Shown here in pieces: positions 42,661 to 52,173 of a stretch of DNA of 64,000 nucleotides. The DNA is from Photobacterium arenosum (GTDB lineage: Bacteria; Pseudomonadota; Gammaproteobacteria; Enterobacterales; Vibrionaceae): positions 372,001-436,000 of the forward strand of contig NZ_JACYTP010000001.1 of assembly GCF_014841115.1 (NCBI RefSeq). Reading direction: 5' to 3'. Every line of letters begins with the position of its first letter. The first letter of the stretch is position 1. A program made the translations under genes and the position numbers. The notes under the pieces are model-generated. The model did no database searches, was not told where the DNA came from, and was given only the letters and a program-made list of their open reading frames with translations.

Positions 42661-43638
42661 ATGTCAGGACACACCATCAAAGGCATCCCTTTAATTCAGG
42701 CTTCAGCCCTGTCTCTTATTACGCTTTCCGTTATTTACCCGTTATCAGCCTTGGCTGGCGATCGCCCAGAACTCAGTACTGAACAAATGTGTTCACAAGT
42801 GGGTCATATCGAGCTGGCAGCATTAACGCCGGCAGACCGCGAGGCTTATCTGCTGGCACAGGCTGATAACACACTGTACCAAGTGTGGGAAATAGCAGAG
42901 AAGGTCTCAACAGGTTCCACTTACCCCCTGACAGAAAAGAATCAGCTTACGCTACAGCTCATCTGCGAAGGCGGATTCGCGCCTGCAGAAGAGAAGTATG
43001 CCGTACAGGATGCGTTTGATCATTGGCAACATAATCAGCCATTCACATTTGATTTGTGCCAATACATCACTAGCGGTGTTGGCTCGGCTTTCTGTGCCAA
43101 TCGGTTTGCCGGTGAACAGCATATTGAAAGAAAACAGCGACAGGATACCGCTATCCAACAGTTGCCTGTTTCTCAGCAGCAAACCATTAAAAACGCGGTC
43201 AGAATGGCAGAAGACTTCTTTGAGCACAGAGCAATACATGAAGAACTTCACGGTGGCAGCAGCCATACGGCCTTTCGCATTGAATCGGTATCTAACCAAA
43301 ACGACAGATATCTGTCGCAAATTCTGGACACGTTAGCGGGTAACCAGCCAGAAGACATTCCATCGTTAGATGAAGCCGATTCTACATTAAGCCAGACTTA
43401 TGACAGCCTGATTCAGCGCCTGAAAATGGGGCCGATTGAAGACTTTAACCTGGAAGTCACTGCTCGGGATGTTGAAAGCGTACAGAGAGCCTGGCTGATT
43501 TACAGAGAACAAACCGCAATGATGCTGGCTTCTCTGAACACTACCCTGACCATGCAGGACTGGCTGGGAATACTCACGGCTGAACGCAACCGGCAATTGT
43601 CTGAAATGCTGGAATACATGGATTTAGATAAACGCTAA
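42661..43638 (+). CDS. Exported protein with LprI/DUF1311-like C-terminal region
   Basis: A 325-residue protein with a signal peptide (residues 12-31, ALA-G). Cysteines are scattered in the middle (QLICEGG, FDLCQYI, AFCANR). The end, LSQTYDSLIQRLK...VESVQRAWLIYREQTAMMLAS, resembles LprI/DUF1311 lysozyme-inhibitor-like proteins in which LN..Y..L...Q..W...R is typical. A role outside the cytoplasm is sure, function is not. ATG at 42661 is the family-like start. Confidence 0.65.
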   Translation: MSGHTIKGIPLIQASALSLITLSVIYPLSALAGDRPELSTEQMCSQVGHIELAALTPADREAYLLAQADNTLYQVWEIAEKVSTGSTYPLTEKNQLTLQLICEGGFAPAEEKYAVQDAFDHWQHNQPFTFDLCQYITSGVGSAFCANRFAGEQHIERKQRQDTAIQQLPVSQQQTIKNAVRMAEDFFEHRAIHEELHGGSSHTAFRIESVSNQNDRYLSQILDTLAGNQPEDIPSLDEADSTLSQTYDSLIQRLKMGPIEDFNLEVTARDVESVQRAWLIYREQTAMMLASLNTTLTMQDWLGILTAERNRQLSEMLEYMDLDKR

Positions 43639-43673
43639 TTTGTTCTGATTTCTGGTATACCGTTATCCGGTTA

Positions 43674-43713
43674 CAGCCACCAGCCCCCGACATTTCACCT
43701 GGGTTGGTGGCTG
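43674..43713. terminator. Hairpin between convergent genes
   Basis: CAGCCACCA pairs with TGGTGGCTG at the ends of a 40-base stretch, extended inward by CCC/GGG with a loop. Lies between two convergent genes. Confidence 0.5.
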
Positions 43714-43732
43714 CGATACCAACAGTAGTTCC

Positions 43733-44185
43733 CTACTTAACCGGAATGCAGAAACTGGTGTCACAAATATCATTTGCTTCATCCACACTGTGGTACAACT
43801 CAAAACACGGTCGCTCATCATCGAACTGCATTTTGGTCTCTTCCGCTATCTCCTGATGCAGCTGTTGCCAGTACCTCCCGTATTGCGTCTTATCTGTTAC
43901 TTGTTTACGTAACGTTGCGTAATCGCCACCCGGTAAATGAGTCAGCGCAATCGGGCCTTCTACCTGAGTGCTTTCAGGCACAGTGATGCCGACACGGGTG
44001 CGGCATTCTTGCGGTGGTGTTTTTTCCACATCATCAAGGTAGACGAAAATACACCGCCCTCCCTGCAGCCCTTGCTGTGCCGCCCAGCCAAACAGGGTGC
44101 TTAATGCCGGATCATAATTCTCACCGTATGGTCCCTGTACTTCGACATAAGCAAGCCAGTTCGCAGACAATTTTTCCTTTTGCAT
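43733..44185 (-). CDS. GyrI-like (SbmC) effector-binding domain protein
   Basis: A 150-residue single-domain protein with the GyrI-like fold: VEVQGPYGENYDPALSTLFGWAAQQGL, RCIFVYLDDVEKTPPQECRTRVGI and HLPGGDYATLRKQVT. E. coli GyrI (SbmC) binds gyrase; other members bind small ligands or act as hydrolases of cyclopropanoid toxins. No DNA-binding domain is present. The second of two close ATGs (44185) is best spaced from GGAG. Confidence 0.82.
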   Translation of the reverse strand: MQKEKLSANWLAYVEVQGPYGENYDPALSTLFGWAAQQGLQGGRCIFVYLDDVEKTPPQECRTRVGITVPESTQVEGPIALTHLPGGDYATLRKQVTDKTQYGRYWQQLHQEIAEETKMQFDDERPCFELYHSVDEANDICDTSFCIPVK

Positions 44186-44354
44186 TATCATTCTCCAGTT
44201 AATGAACAACAAAAAAAGCACTGTATAAATATACAAGTCCATTCTGACCTGTCAATATACCGAGCTGGTATATTTCTGCATTGATGCGTATTGTTTAATC
44301 AGCGCCACACAAAGCAAATTACTGACTAACGCAATAATTAAAAAGGAAAACACC

Positions 44355-44735
44355 ATGGGCCTACTGGATAAACTACTGGGCAATGCCGGAGAAATGGCGA
44401 TTTCTGAAGCGACGGAAGAGCTTCAGATCATTCTGGGGCCTAATGAAAAGATTGAGCTGGCCTACAAGCTGATAAGAGACATGCTGATCCTGACCGACTG
44501 CCGTTTATTGCTGATAGACAAACAAGGTATGACAGGGCGAAAAGTGGAATATCGTTCAATACCTTATAAGTCGATTACCATGTTTCTTGTGGAATCGACT
44601 GGCAATTTTGACTTAGACGCAGAGTTAAAAATCTGGATTTCAGGCCAGCATGATCCAATCGGTATGGAATTTGGCAGCAAAACCAATATCTACCAGCTGC
44701 AAGGATTACTTGCCAGTAAAATTGCCGGGAAATAG
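44355..44735 (+). CDS. Bacterial PH-domain (YvbH-like) protein
   Basis: A 126-residue protein made of one PH-like domain: EELQIILGPNEKIELAYKLIRDMLILTDCRLLLIDKQG, VEYRSIPYKSITMFLVES and KIWISGQ. The family (bPH) is common and functionally unknown. No signal or membrane helix. AAAAAGGAAAACACC precedes the ATG. It stands alone. Confidence 0.82.
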   Translation: MGLLDKLLGNAGEMAISEATEELQIILGPNEKIELAYKLIRDMLILTDCRLLLIDKQGMTGRKVEYRSIPYKSITMFLVESTGNFDLDAELKIWISGQHDPIGMEFGSKTNIYQLQGLLASKIAGK

Positions 44736-44780
44736 TCCCGGCTCAGTCGGGTTAATAACAGGCCGGGCGAAAGAGCGAGG

Positions 44781-45449
44781 TTAATTATCGATATTTAAGG
44801 TGTGCTTCAGCCAGTCTGCAATATCTTTAACCTGTTGCATGCACACCTGATGTTCCATGGGGTAAACCCGCCACTGGGGATGAAAGCCGAGCTCCTGTAA
44901 ATCTTCTACTGCCGATTTACCCATGGATGGCAGCACGACAGGATCAAAGCTGCCATGCATCACTTCGATAGGCAGTTGGCGATTATCAGGTGCCACATCA
45001 ATGCTTTTAGCGGTCGGAAAATAGGTGGACAGCGCCAGTAAACCGGCCAATGGATGCGGATAGGTTAACGCGGCCTGATAAGCCACTGCCCCTCCCTGAG
45101 AGAAACCGGCCAGAATGATCCGATCACTCGCAATGCCCCGCCCACGTTCACGGTCAATCAGATCCGCCACTTTGTCGGCAGATTCCAGCAACTGTTCTTT
45201 GTCCAATTTCCGGCCGATACCCATTTCGAGAATATCGTACCAGGCTGGCATCACCATTCCGCCATTAACTGTCACAGGCAACGACGGTGCATGAGGAAAA
45301 ATAAAGCGCACAGGGGAATTAGCAGGTAACTTTAATTCAGGGAGAATGGCTTCGAAATCATGGCCATTCGATCCCAATCCGTGCAACCAGATAACAGAAG
45401 CAGTGGGTTTGACCTTAGGATTGACTTCAACGCAGTCTAATTGAGGCAT
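44781..45449 (-). CDS. Carboxylesterase/phospholipase family alpha/beta hydrolase
   Basis: A 222-residue cytoplasmic esterase similar to Pseudomonas EstB-type carboxylesterases: VIWLHGLGSNGHDF, FIFPHAP, nucleophile AGFSQGGAVAYQ, Asp in GSFDPVVLP and C-terminal His in YPMEHQVCMQQV. All three triad residues are seen. Start at 45449 with AAGGAA upstream is the family-length start; an upstream Met is spurious. Acts on short acyl esters in relatives. Confidence 0.9.
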   Translation of the reverse strand: MPQLDCVEVNPKVKPTASVIWLHGLGSNGHDFEAILPELKLPANSPVRFIFPHAPSLPVTVNGGMVMPAWYDILEMGIGRKLDKEQLLESADKVADLIDRERGRGIASDRIILAGFSQGGAVAYQAALTYPHPLAGLLALSTYFPTAKSIDVAPDNRQLPIEVMHGSFDPVVLPSMGKSAVEDLQELGFHPQWRVYPMEHQVCMQQVKDIADWLKHTLNIDN

Positions 45450-45561
45450 GATAAATTCCTTATCAATCAGTTCTGTGGTCCATGTTACGCAAGTTAACGA
45501 ATGCTGACCAGCACGCATTTACCATGTACAATCAGACGCACATAAATAAGTAGGGAAAGCA

Positions 45562-46308
45562 ATGAAAATAGACAAGAATGATTCAACCATTGACGATTTT
45601 CCTTTTTATAACGACAAACCTGCTGCCTTCAGCCCCCGCCAGTGGCTACTCCTTGTGGTACTAGTCTTTGCTGGGTTTGCGGTATTGATTACTCCCATCC
45701 CACTCTTTGCCACCCCATTTGGACAATTCATTCCCGCCATCCTGTTTTTTGCCATTCCTCTTTTCTATCTTGCCCGGATAGCTCCCTTCCACTGGCGCGC
45801 AATCTTTCGCCCGATGTCATTCAATCATCTCAAATGGATGATAGGTATTGGTCTGTTAAATCTAGTAATCAGCGTCTTGCTCGGTTTACTGGTCGTCAAA
45901 CTTTTTGGTGCCAACCCTAATCATGCTTTGGCACAGTTGTCAGACATGACGACCGTAGAAAAAGTATTGTTTTTTCTCAAGACCTTGCCACAGCTGTTTG
46001 GCGAAGAAATTTTCACTATTCTGCCTTTCCTGGCGCTGATGCATGTTTTCTATTCCCACTGCCACTTTTCAAGAACGCGCTCGATTATTCTGGCATGGGT
46101 GATCACCGCCGTCATTTTTGGCCTGGCGCATTTACCCACCTATGGCTGGAACCTCTTACAATGTCTGTTAGTCATAGGAACCGCCCGGCTGGTGTTATCC
46201 CTTGCTTACCTCAAGACCAAAAGTATCTGGGTTTCTACCGGCGCCCATATTATCAATGACTGGATAATGTTCAGCATGGCACTGTTTGTTGGTGTACCCA
46301 CCACATAA
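45562..46308 (+). CDS. CPBP (CAAX-type) family intramembrane metalloprotease-like protein
   Basis: A 248-residue inner-membrane protein with about eight helices and the CPBP motifs: EE in FGEEIFTILPFLALM, then GLAHLPTYGWN and C-terminal THIINDW-like AHIINDW. These keep the Glu-Glu and His residues of the Rce1/CAAX protease family. Role in bacteria is often in bacteriocin immunity or unknown. First in a row with an HAD phosphatase gene 31 bases downstream. Confidence 0.82.
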   Translation: MKIDKNDSTIDDFPFYNDKPAAFSPRQWLLLVVLVFAGFAVLITPIPLFATPFGQFIPAILFFAIPLFYLARIAPFHWRAIFRPMSFNHLKWMIGIGLLNLVISVLLGLLVVKLFGANPNHALAQLSDMTTVEKVLFFLKTLPQLFGEEIFTILPFLALMHVFYSHCHFSRTRSIILAWVITAVIFGLAHLPTYGWNLLQCLLVIGTARLVLSLAYLKTKSIWVSTGAHIINDWIMFSMALFVGVPTT

Positions 46309-46339
46309 TTAGACGCTATAGGTTCAGGAGACCGCATAA

Positions 46340-46975
46340 ATGAAGCATGACATCTTGATTTTTGATCTGGACGGCACCATCAGTGACCCCAAAGAGGGGA
46401 TCGTTAAATCATTCAATTACGCCCTCGCCCATGGCGGGCTGCCCGAATTGCCCGAGCAGAAGATAGCCAAATACATTGGACCACCACTGGACAAGACGTT
46501 TATCGCGTTAACGGGCAATCATGACCCACAATTCATCGCCGATCTGGTGGCCCGCTACCGTGAGCGATACGCAGACATAGGTTATTCTGAAAACAGGCTT
46601 TATGACGGTGTAAAAGACACCTTGCTTACCCTGCACAATCAGAAAATACACATGGGTATCTGCACGTCAAAGCCTGCTGTCTTTGCCAAACAGATTCTGA
46701 CGCTGTTCGGCCTGGACGGCCTGTTCGAATTTATCAATGGTGGCGATGTCGGGATTGAAAAGTGGCAGCAACTGCAAGACTTGCGGCAGCGGTTCACGAT
46801 CAGCCAGCATTCACTCATGATTGGCGACAGAGCGGTTGACCTGACAGCGGCCCGCAAGAATGGCCTGCAATCTGCCGGTGTGCTCTGGGGCTATGGTTCA
46901 AGCAAAGAGCTGGAAACTGAGCATCCCGCTTATATGTTTGAAACGCCAGCACAATGGCTGCAACTGATTCAATAA
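46340..46975 (+). CDS. HAD family phosphatase (phosphoglycolate phosphatase-like)
   Basis: A 211-residue HAD hydrolase: motif I FDLDGTISDPKEG (residues 7-19), cap with FNYALAHGGLPEL, motif II MGICTSKP and motif III/IV HSLMIGDRAVDLTAARKNGL. Layout resembles Gph or PpaX. SD is AGGAGA. It likely forms a unit with the CPBP gene before and the methyltransferase gene after (38-base gap). Substrate unknown. Confidence 0.88.
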   Translation: MKHDILIFDLDGTISDPKEGIVKSFNYALAHGGLPELPEQKIAKYIGPPLDKTFIALTGNHDPQFIADLVARYRERYADIGYSENRLYDGVKDTLLTLHNQKIHMGICTSKPAVFAKQILTLFGLDGLFEFINGGDVGIEKWQQLQDLRQRFTISQHSLMIGDRAVDLTAARKNGLQSAGVLWGYGSSKELETEHPAYMFETPAQWLQLIQ

Positions 46976-47013
46976 CCGGTAATCGTATCACTAAATGCAA
47001 GGAATCATCTGCT

Positions 47014-47778
47014 ATGACAGGGAATACAGAACGCTTTTCAGACCGGGTCGATGACTATCTGAAATATCGCCCCGGCTACCCGCTCGCCTTGATCGAGACG
47101 TTAGTGTCTCAAACCCATCTCGATAGTCAGTCACAGATTGCCGATATCGGCGCGGGTACCGGCATACTGACAAAATTGCTGCTCGATAAAGGGCTTCAGG
47201 TGAGCGCCATTGAACCCAATGACGCCATGCGGTTTGCTGCTGATCAGCAACTGGCAGAATACTCTGGCTATACCAGTTCGGCCGCACCTGCTGAACGCAC
47301 AGGTTTAGCTGATGCGTCGGTTGATCTGATCACCGCCGCCCAGTCTTTTCATTGGTTTTGCAATGAGCAAACCCGTCGCGAGTTTCAGCGCATTGCCAGA
47401 CCAGGCGCGCATCTCGCGTTAATCTGGAATCAGCGCAAGCTCTGCACACCGATTCAACAGCAGTATGATGACCTGTTGGCCCAGTACGGCACGGATTACA
47501 CCAGCGTCAATCACATGAATCTGACCGACGGCGATCTCAGTCATTTCTTTGCCGATGGCCAAATGCAAAAACTGGCCTTTGAATACCGGCAATATTTCGA
47601 CTTAGACGGTTTTATCGGCAGAGTACGTTCAGCGTCTTATTGCCCGCCGCAAGACAGCGCCGCTTACCATGCGCTCACTGATGCCCTGACGACTTTATTT
47701 CATACTCACCAGATCGACGGACAGTTGACCTTCGACTACGACACCTACCTCTATCTGGGTAAAATTCACAAACCATAA
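47014..47778 (+). CDS. Class I SAM-dependent methyltransferase
   Basis: A 254-residue methyltransferase: FSDRVDDYLKYRPGYP near the start, motif I IADIGAGTGILTKLLLDKG, then acidic AIEPNDAM and ITAAQSFHWF. This is the UbiE/YcgJ-like soluble group. ATG at 47014 has AAGGA ten bases upstream; the open frame begins earlier but overlaps the HAD gene end and does not look coding. Acceptor unknown. Confidence 0.87.
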   Translation: MTGNTERFSDRVDDYLKYRPGYPLALIETLVSQTHLDSQSQIADIGAGTGILTKLLLDKGLQVSAIEPNDAMRFAADQQLAEYSGYTSSAAPAERTGLADASVDLITAAQSFHWFCNEQTRREFQRIARPGAHLALIWNQRKLCTPIQQQYDDLLAQYGTDYTSVNHMNLTDGDLSHFFADGQMQKLAFEYRQYFDLDGFIGRVRSASYCPPQDSAAYHALTDALTTLFHTHQIDGQLTFDYDTYLYLGKIHKP

Positions 47779-47786
47779 ATCATCCA

Positions 47787-47815
47787 CAGACAGCGGGTAC
47801 TCTATCCGCTGTCTG
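47787..47815. terminator. Terminator between the methyltransferase and tRNA-binding genes
   Basis: Ten-base-pair perfect stem (CAGACAGCGG with CCGCTGTCTG), nine-base loop, between convergent genes. Confidence 0.75.
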
Positions 47816-47837
47816 CCCTGACCACTTTCTGACCGCT

Positions 47838-48173
47838 TTATCCGAGCCGCGCACCAACGGGGATATCCTGATCCGGCACAGCCAGCACGACAGAGCCATC
47901 TTCGCGATAGAATCCGGTCACCAGGCATTCCGACATAAAGGGGCCGATCTGTTTGGCCGGAAAGTTGACCACTGCCATCACCTTTTTACCGACCAGCGTT
48001 GTTGCGTCATATAAGTCGGTAATTTGCGCGCTGCTTTTACGCTGGCCTATGTCCTCACCAAAATCCAGCCAGAGCTTAAACGCCGGCCGCCTTGCTTCCG
48101 GAAATGCTTCGACGGCAATGATCTGTCCGATTCTGAGATCCACTTTTTCGAAATCCTGCCAGCAAATATCCAT
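47838..48173 (-). CDS. tRNA-binding (CsaA/YgjH-like) protein
   Basis: A 111-residue OB-fold protein of the EMAP/tRNA-binding family: [57 protein letters not shown] and SECLVTG. It resembles CsaA and YgjH, which bind tRNA and are reported as chaperone-like. Cytoplasmic. AGGAAAGAGT precedes the ATG. Confidence 0.9.
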   Translation of the reverse strand: MDICWQDFEKVDLRIGQIIAVEAFPEARRPAFKLWLDFGEDIGQRKSSAQITDLYDATTLVGKKVMAVVNFPAKQIGPFMSECLVTGFYREDGSVVLAVPDQDIPVGARLG

Positions 48174-48275
48174 ACTCTTTCCTGCCTCACTGATTAAAAG
48201 AGGTTAGAAATTAGCGCAGAATTATTCCGCCGTTTTTGCTGAAAAGCCGGTTTTGTATTGCCAGAAGCCGAACTC

Positions 48276-48986
48276 TCACCGCTGGCGTATCTGTCGGGGC
48301 GTTTCCCCCCAGTACACCGAAAAACGACGGCTGAATGCTGACACATCCGTAAAGCCTACCCGCTCGGCAATCAGGGAAACAGGTAAATCTGAATGCGCCA
48401 GCAGCGCTTTGGCTTTTGTCATACGCTGAGTGAGCAAGTACTGCCCCGTCGTCATCCCCATATGCTGCTTGAACAGCGTCTTGAACTGGCTGAGACTGAG
48501 GCAGGCCCGTACCGCCAGTTCACCAAGAGACGGTGTTCGACTGATGTCTTCATTAAGAAAACGTACGGCTTCACTTATCCGGCCATCACGACAAGCGGGA
48601 ATGACCTGATTCTGCAATAAGTGATAAAACAGCGCTGACATTGACTCTATCAAACCGGGCTGTGCCGACTGTGTCAGTTGAAGTTCCAGAAACTGACAAT
48701 AGGCGACCAGTTCAGGCGAAGTCGCAAATACAGGTCGGGGTAACTGCTGCATGCTCTCTGGCAAGTTGTCCAGATCAGCAACCAGAAAACGGCATTTTTC
48801 ATCCGCTTTAAACTCATGCATCATCTCAGCCCGGATAACCACACACTGCCCAGGTCCGACCTTTCCAGAGTAACCAGGCAATGTCATGGTTATATTGCCA
48901 TGCAGGGGCAGCACTAACTGATGATACGTATGTAAATGAGCACGCATTACCAGAGAATAACTTCGAATCGATAGTCTGACCGTCAT
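48276..48986 (-). CDS. AraC family transcriptional regulator
   Basis: A 236-residue regulator: N-terminal cupin part (HQLVLPLHGNITMTLPG, GQCVVIRAEMMHEF) and C-terminal double HTH from about residue 135 (SLGELAVRACLSLSQFKTLFKQHMGMTTGQYLLTQRM, then IAERVGFTDVSAFSRRFSVYWGETP). It is divergent from a DJ-1/PfpI gene, an arrangement that often reflects control of that gene. Ligand unknown. Confidence 0.9.
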   Translation of the reverse strand: MTVRLSIRSYSLVMRAHLHTYHQLVLPLHGNITMTLPGYSGKVGPGQCVVIRAEMMHEFKADEKCRFLVADLDNLPESMQQLPRPVFATSPELVAYCQFLELQLTQSAQPGLIESMSALFYHLLQNQVIPACRDGRISEAVRFLNEDISRTPSLGELAVRACLSLSQFKTLFKQHMGMTTGQYLLTQRMTKAKALLAHSDLPVSLIAERVGFTDVSAFSRRFSVYWGETPRQIRQR

Positions 48987-49118
48987 GTAAGCGATATCTC
49001 TGTCTCAGGGCTGCCATACCATAGAGAAAATATTACCTCTGGTCTGGCAGGATTTTTTTGGATAACCAGTTAAACAACTATGCTTTACGTTAGGTTGAGC
49101 AATTTAAAGTGTGACAGG

Positions 49119-49760
49119 ATGACAGAAGCCCTTGCCCCAGACAAACAGCGTGGAATCAGTATTGTGATCCCCTTATTTCCAGAGTTTTGCCTGCTGGATG
49201 TCAGTGGCCCGCTGACGCTGCTGAACGCGCTCGAAGAAGAGATTACAGTGACTCTGGTCTCTGAGAACGCCTCAGCCGTTATCAGTGAGCAGGGTGTCAG
49301 CCTGATGACCGAGGCCGACTTTAATGACGATCTGTTCTGCGATTTGTTACTGGTACCTGGTGGTAAAGGCGTCAAAGCCAGCCTGAACAACCCTCAGCTG
49401 CTTCAATGGATAAGCCGCCAGGGCCGCAAAGCCAGAATTTGCTGTGCCGTTTGTACCGGATCGGCACTGCTGGCTCAGGCCGGACTGCTGGATCACAAAG
49501 CCGCAACCACCAGCAAACACCAGTATCATTGGGTCAGTGAGCTCAACCATAACGTGCAATGGCAGCCTGTTGCCAGATGGGTTCAGGATGCAAACACCTT
49601 TACCGCATCCGGCACTGCCGCAGGGCTGGATATGTCGCTTGGTCTCATTGCCTTTTTAATGGGGGAGGAAGCAGCACGTAAGGTTGCCATTGACGCAGAA
49701 TACCTGTGGCGCAACGATCCGGACGACGATCCTTTTGCACCACTTCATCTGGTCGAGTGA
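49119..49760 (+). CDS. DJ-1/PfpI family protein (isonitrile hydratase-like)
   Basis: A 213-residue protein of the DJ-1/PfpI/GATase1-like family: GISIVIPLFPEFCLLDVSGPLTLL, DLLLVPGGKGV and the nucleophile Cys in ICCAVCTGSALLAQAG. With the HKAATTSKHQYHW segment it resembles isonitrile hydratases and FtrA-like amidase domains without the C-terminal HTH. The start at 49119 is the first with a family-like N-terminus; an ATG at 49080 is in frame. Function in this species unknown. Confidence 0.82.
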   Translation: MTEALAPDKQRGISIVIPLFPEFCLLDVSGPLTLLNALEEEITVTLVSENASAVISEQGVSLMTEADFNDDLFCDLLLVPGGKGVKASLNNPQLLQWISRQGRKARICCAVCTGSALLAQAGLLDHKAATTSKHQYHWVSELNHNVQWQPVARWVQDANTFTASGTAAGLDMSLGLIAFLMGEEAARKVAIDAEYLWRNDPDDDPFAPLHLVE

Positions 49761-49761
49761 A

Positions 49762-50094
49762 TCAGTTGTCTGATTCCCACATCACCACGACCTCATCCGC
49801 GATGGCAGATTCCAGCATCTCAATCAGCGGTCTGGCTCTTGTCATCATACTGATCTGTGGCTCTTGATCTTCCCAGGGATCCTCTTCCGCTTCTGTTTCA
49901 GCCTGCTGAACCGCTTCTTGTTTTTCTGCTTCTGCCAGTTTACTTTGCAGATTCGACAACGCTTGCGGCACGTCATCGACATCAATGATACCGGGAATAT
50001 TTTCGCAGTATCCCATCATATGAATCAGTTGTTTTGCCACATCGCCAAACATGGTGATGTTGGCACTGGCTTGGGAGTGAAAGGTAATTAACAT
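49762..50094 (-). CDS. DUF1840 family protein
   Basis: A 110-residue cytoplasmic protein: MLITFHSQASANITMFGDVAKQLI then an acidic linker with Glu-Ala repeats (60-80) and ISMMTRARPLIEMLESA. This matches DUF1840, small proteins of unknown function in proteobacteria. It ends one base from the convergent DJ-1 gene stop and follows the rhomboid gene's... upstream neighbour on the same strand by 11 bases. Confidence 0.85.
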   Translation of the reverse strand: MLITFHSQASANITMFGDVAKQLIHMMGYCENIPGIIDVDDVPQALSNLQSKLAEAEKQEAVQQAETEAEEDPWEDQEPQISMMTRARPLIEMLESAIADEVVVMWESDN

Positions 50095-50105
50095 GCGTCA
50101 TCCTC

Positions 50106-50684
50106 TTATTGTTCAACATTTGCTATGGCTTTGGCTTTATCCCGCCGGGCGAACACATAGCCGGCCATCACACCGGCCAGCGCGCCGGACAAATGACTTT
50201 CGTAGCTTATCCAGCTATGCGCGGGAATGATCCCCGTCAGCATCGGGCCGTAAAAAAACATCACAATCAAAGCAATCGCCATCGACTTGATACTACGTCT
50301 GAGCACGGCATAAACCAATAGATACGCCCAGAGTCCGTAGATAATACCGCTTAAGCCAATATGGTAATGCATGCGGCCAAATAACCACACGCCTGCCCCG
50401 CTGACCGCCCAACTGATCATAAAGACAGAGATCAATCTGGCCGTCCCTGAGCGTGACACCAGATAAGCCAGGGCTGAAAATGACACCATATTACTGAATA
50501 GGTGTGCCCACGAGCCATGAATAAACGGATAGGCTAACAGGCCTATCGCATGGTTAAGGTGTCTTGGCAGCAAGCCAAAATCCAGCAGGTAGCCATTCAG
50601 CAGTACATTGACAACCTGTACGACAAAACAAACCACAACGACTGCGCCAATAAAACAGATGGCGTCTTTGTCACTTTGATCCAA
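50106..50684 (-). CDS. Rhomboid family intramembrane serine protease
   Basis: A 192-residue protein with six membrane helices. Family residues are visible: HGSWAHLFSNM in the L1/helix 2 region, the catalytic Ser in GLSGIIYG and the catalytic His in SHLSGALAGV. It cleaves membrane-anchored substrates in the inner membrane. It is read just ahead of the DUF1840 gene, 11 bases apart, so both share one transcript. Substrate unknown. Confidence 0.88.
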   Translation of the reverse strand: MDQSDKDAICFIGAVVVVCFVVQVVNVLLNGYLLDFGLLPRHLNHAIGLLAYPFIHGSWAHLFSNMVSFSALAYLVSRSGTARLISVFMISWAVSGAGVWLFGRMHYHIGLSGIIYGLWAYLLVYAVLRRSIKSMAIALIVMFFYGPMLTGIIPAHSWISYESHLSGALAGVMAGYVFARRDKAKAIANVEQ

Positions 50685-50750
50685 CAGGCTCTCCTCCAGC
50701 GGGGTCTTTAGAAAGTATAAGCCTGCTGAACAGATAAGCCCATGGATTTG

Positions 50751-51560
50751 TTACCAAAATGACTGGCGTTGCCGATAGGGTTTATCCGCTTTGTTACGCT
50801 GCCTGTATCCGGCGATGTGAAAATTCTTCCCCAGAATCAATCTCAGCTGGCTGATGGTTTCTCTGGCCAGCAAATACCGTTCGCTGCGAGACCAGCTGCT
50901 GGTTGTGGTTGATTTGATGGCAGCAATCGCATCTGGCGACGCCTGACAAAACTGCTGAGCCAGCACTTGCGCGGCTTGGCGTGGGTTATCATGAATTTCC
51001 GTGACCAGGCCAAGTTGCTGCGCGCGAGAGCCGGATACGATTTCGCCGGTCATCGTGAGCTTCATCGCCACATCTTTTGCCACCAACTCGCGCAGTGACA
51101 GTAAGCCCGCCATATCTGGCACCAGGCCCCAGCGTATCTCCATGATAGACAGTTCAGATTCCGGTGTGGCAAAACGAAAATCGGCCCCCAGCACTATCTG
51201 CATGCCACCGCCATAACAACGCCCTTCTATCGCAGCAATCACTGGCACGGGAATACGGCGCCAGTTGCGCGATACCCGCTGGGCGAGATTGGCATTGCCC
51301 GGCATCCATTTTTTGAGCACTCCCAACACCTTGCTCGGTGAGGTCGCTACACTCTTAACATCCAGGCCACTGCTGAAGTTACCGCCCTCACCGGTTAAAA
51401 TAATGGCACGAATATCTTTTCGCTTACGCAAAGACTGGCTGACGCTATCCAGTTCTTTGAATAACCTGATATCCAGCGCATTCAGTTTCTCAGGCCGATT
51501 TAAAGAGACGGTAACAATACCCTCTTCTTCTGTTACCAAAAGCCGTTGCCAGTTTGACAT
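50751..51560 (-). CDS. Crotonase (enoyl-CoA hydratase/isomerase) family protein
   Basis: A 269-residue crotonase: VSLNRPEKLNALDIRLF, oxyanion-hole GEGGNFSSGLDVKSV, then IEGRCYGGGMQIVLGADFRFATPES and AKDVAMKLTMTGEIVSG. The Glu residues used by true hydratases are not clear: the loop after GGG reads LGADFRFATPESELSIMEIRWGLVP, and EIRWG keeps one candidate. A fatty-acid or side-chain CoA role is inferred. 35 bases separate it from the next gene. Confidence 0.87.
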   Translation of the reverse strand: MSNWQRLLVTEEEGIVTVSLNRPEKLNALDIRLFKELDSVSQSLRKRKDIRAIILTGEGGNFSSGLDVKSVATSPSKVLGVLKKWMPGNANLAQRVSRNWRRIPVPVIAAIEGRCYGGGMQIVLGADFRFATPESELSIMEIRWGLVPDMAGLLSLRELVAKDVAMKLTMTGEIVSGSRAQQLGLVTEIHDNPRQAAQVLAQQFCQASPDAIAAIKSTTTSSWSRSERYLLARETISQLRLILGKNFHIAGYRQRNKADKPYRQRQSFW

Positions 51561-51663
51561 GCTACATCCTTGTTTGTTATCTGGTCAGTCCAGATAAGTG
51601 TACCTGACTGATTGATAAAATCAGCTAGCAGATGATGAAACTCTGCCCGGTGCCACACAGGAG

Positions 51664-52173
51664 CTACTTCTTTACAGCCTGATACCCCATGACATCAGCA
51701 AATCGCTGCCAGTCGGCAGAGTCCGGGCTGGTAAGCGGCTGATAAACATGTACAACCGCTGTTTCTCCTGCCGGGGTGCACGTTTCCCCCATCAGGGCAA
51801 TGGAGGCACTAAAGAGTGGTACATCTGCTGCCTGGCACCACTCCCCTTCCATTCGACCCTTTTGACGACGACAAAACGCCTGAATGCGCGCTTGGTAGTC
51901 TTTAACTGAAAAATCACCGGACAGGCACCAAATACGCTCATACTCCACATAGCCGTCTAGCGGATGAAAAAGAAGGCCGTGTATCTCTGTCTTATCTGCT
52001 CGCTCTGCTTTGTCTGACTGGGCATCGCTCACTCTGGTCTGGTCGATGAAATGAACCGACAGGCTGACAATGTCTGTCTCGGCCCCCTGCGCCGCAGGGT
52101 TTTCCGCCAACAGACGACTACCAGCAGCAACGAAAATGATTAGCACAGCAAAACAACCACCTGCGACTTTCAT
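51664..52173 (-). CDS. Exported protein of unknown function
   Basis: A 169-residue protein with a signal-like hydrophobic N-terminus (KVAGGCFAVLIIFVAAGSRLLA), then a polar mature part with five Cys (IWCLSGDF, AFCRRQKGRMEGEWCQA, GETCTPAG). No family recognised. GGAG lies six bases before 52173; further upstream codons overlap the promoter of the divergent lipoprotein gene. Cys pairs suggest a periplasmic, disulphide-bonded fold. Confidence 0.6.
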   Translation of the reverse strand: MKVAGGCFAVLIIFVAAGSRLLAENPAAQGAETDIVSLSVHFIDQTRVSDAQSDKAERADKTEIHGLLFHPLDGYVEYERIWCLSGDFSVKDYQARIQAFCRRQKGRMEGEWCQAADVPLFSASIALMGETCTPAGETAVVHVYQPLTSPDSADWQRFADVMGYQAVKK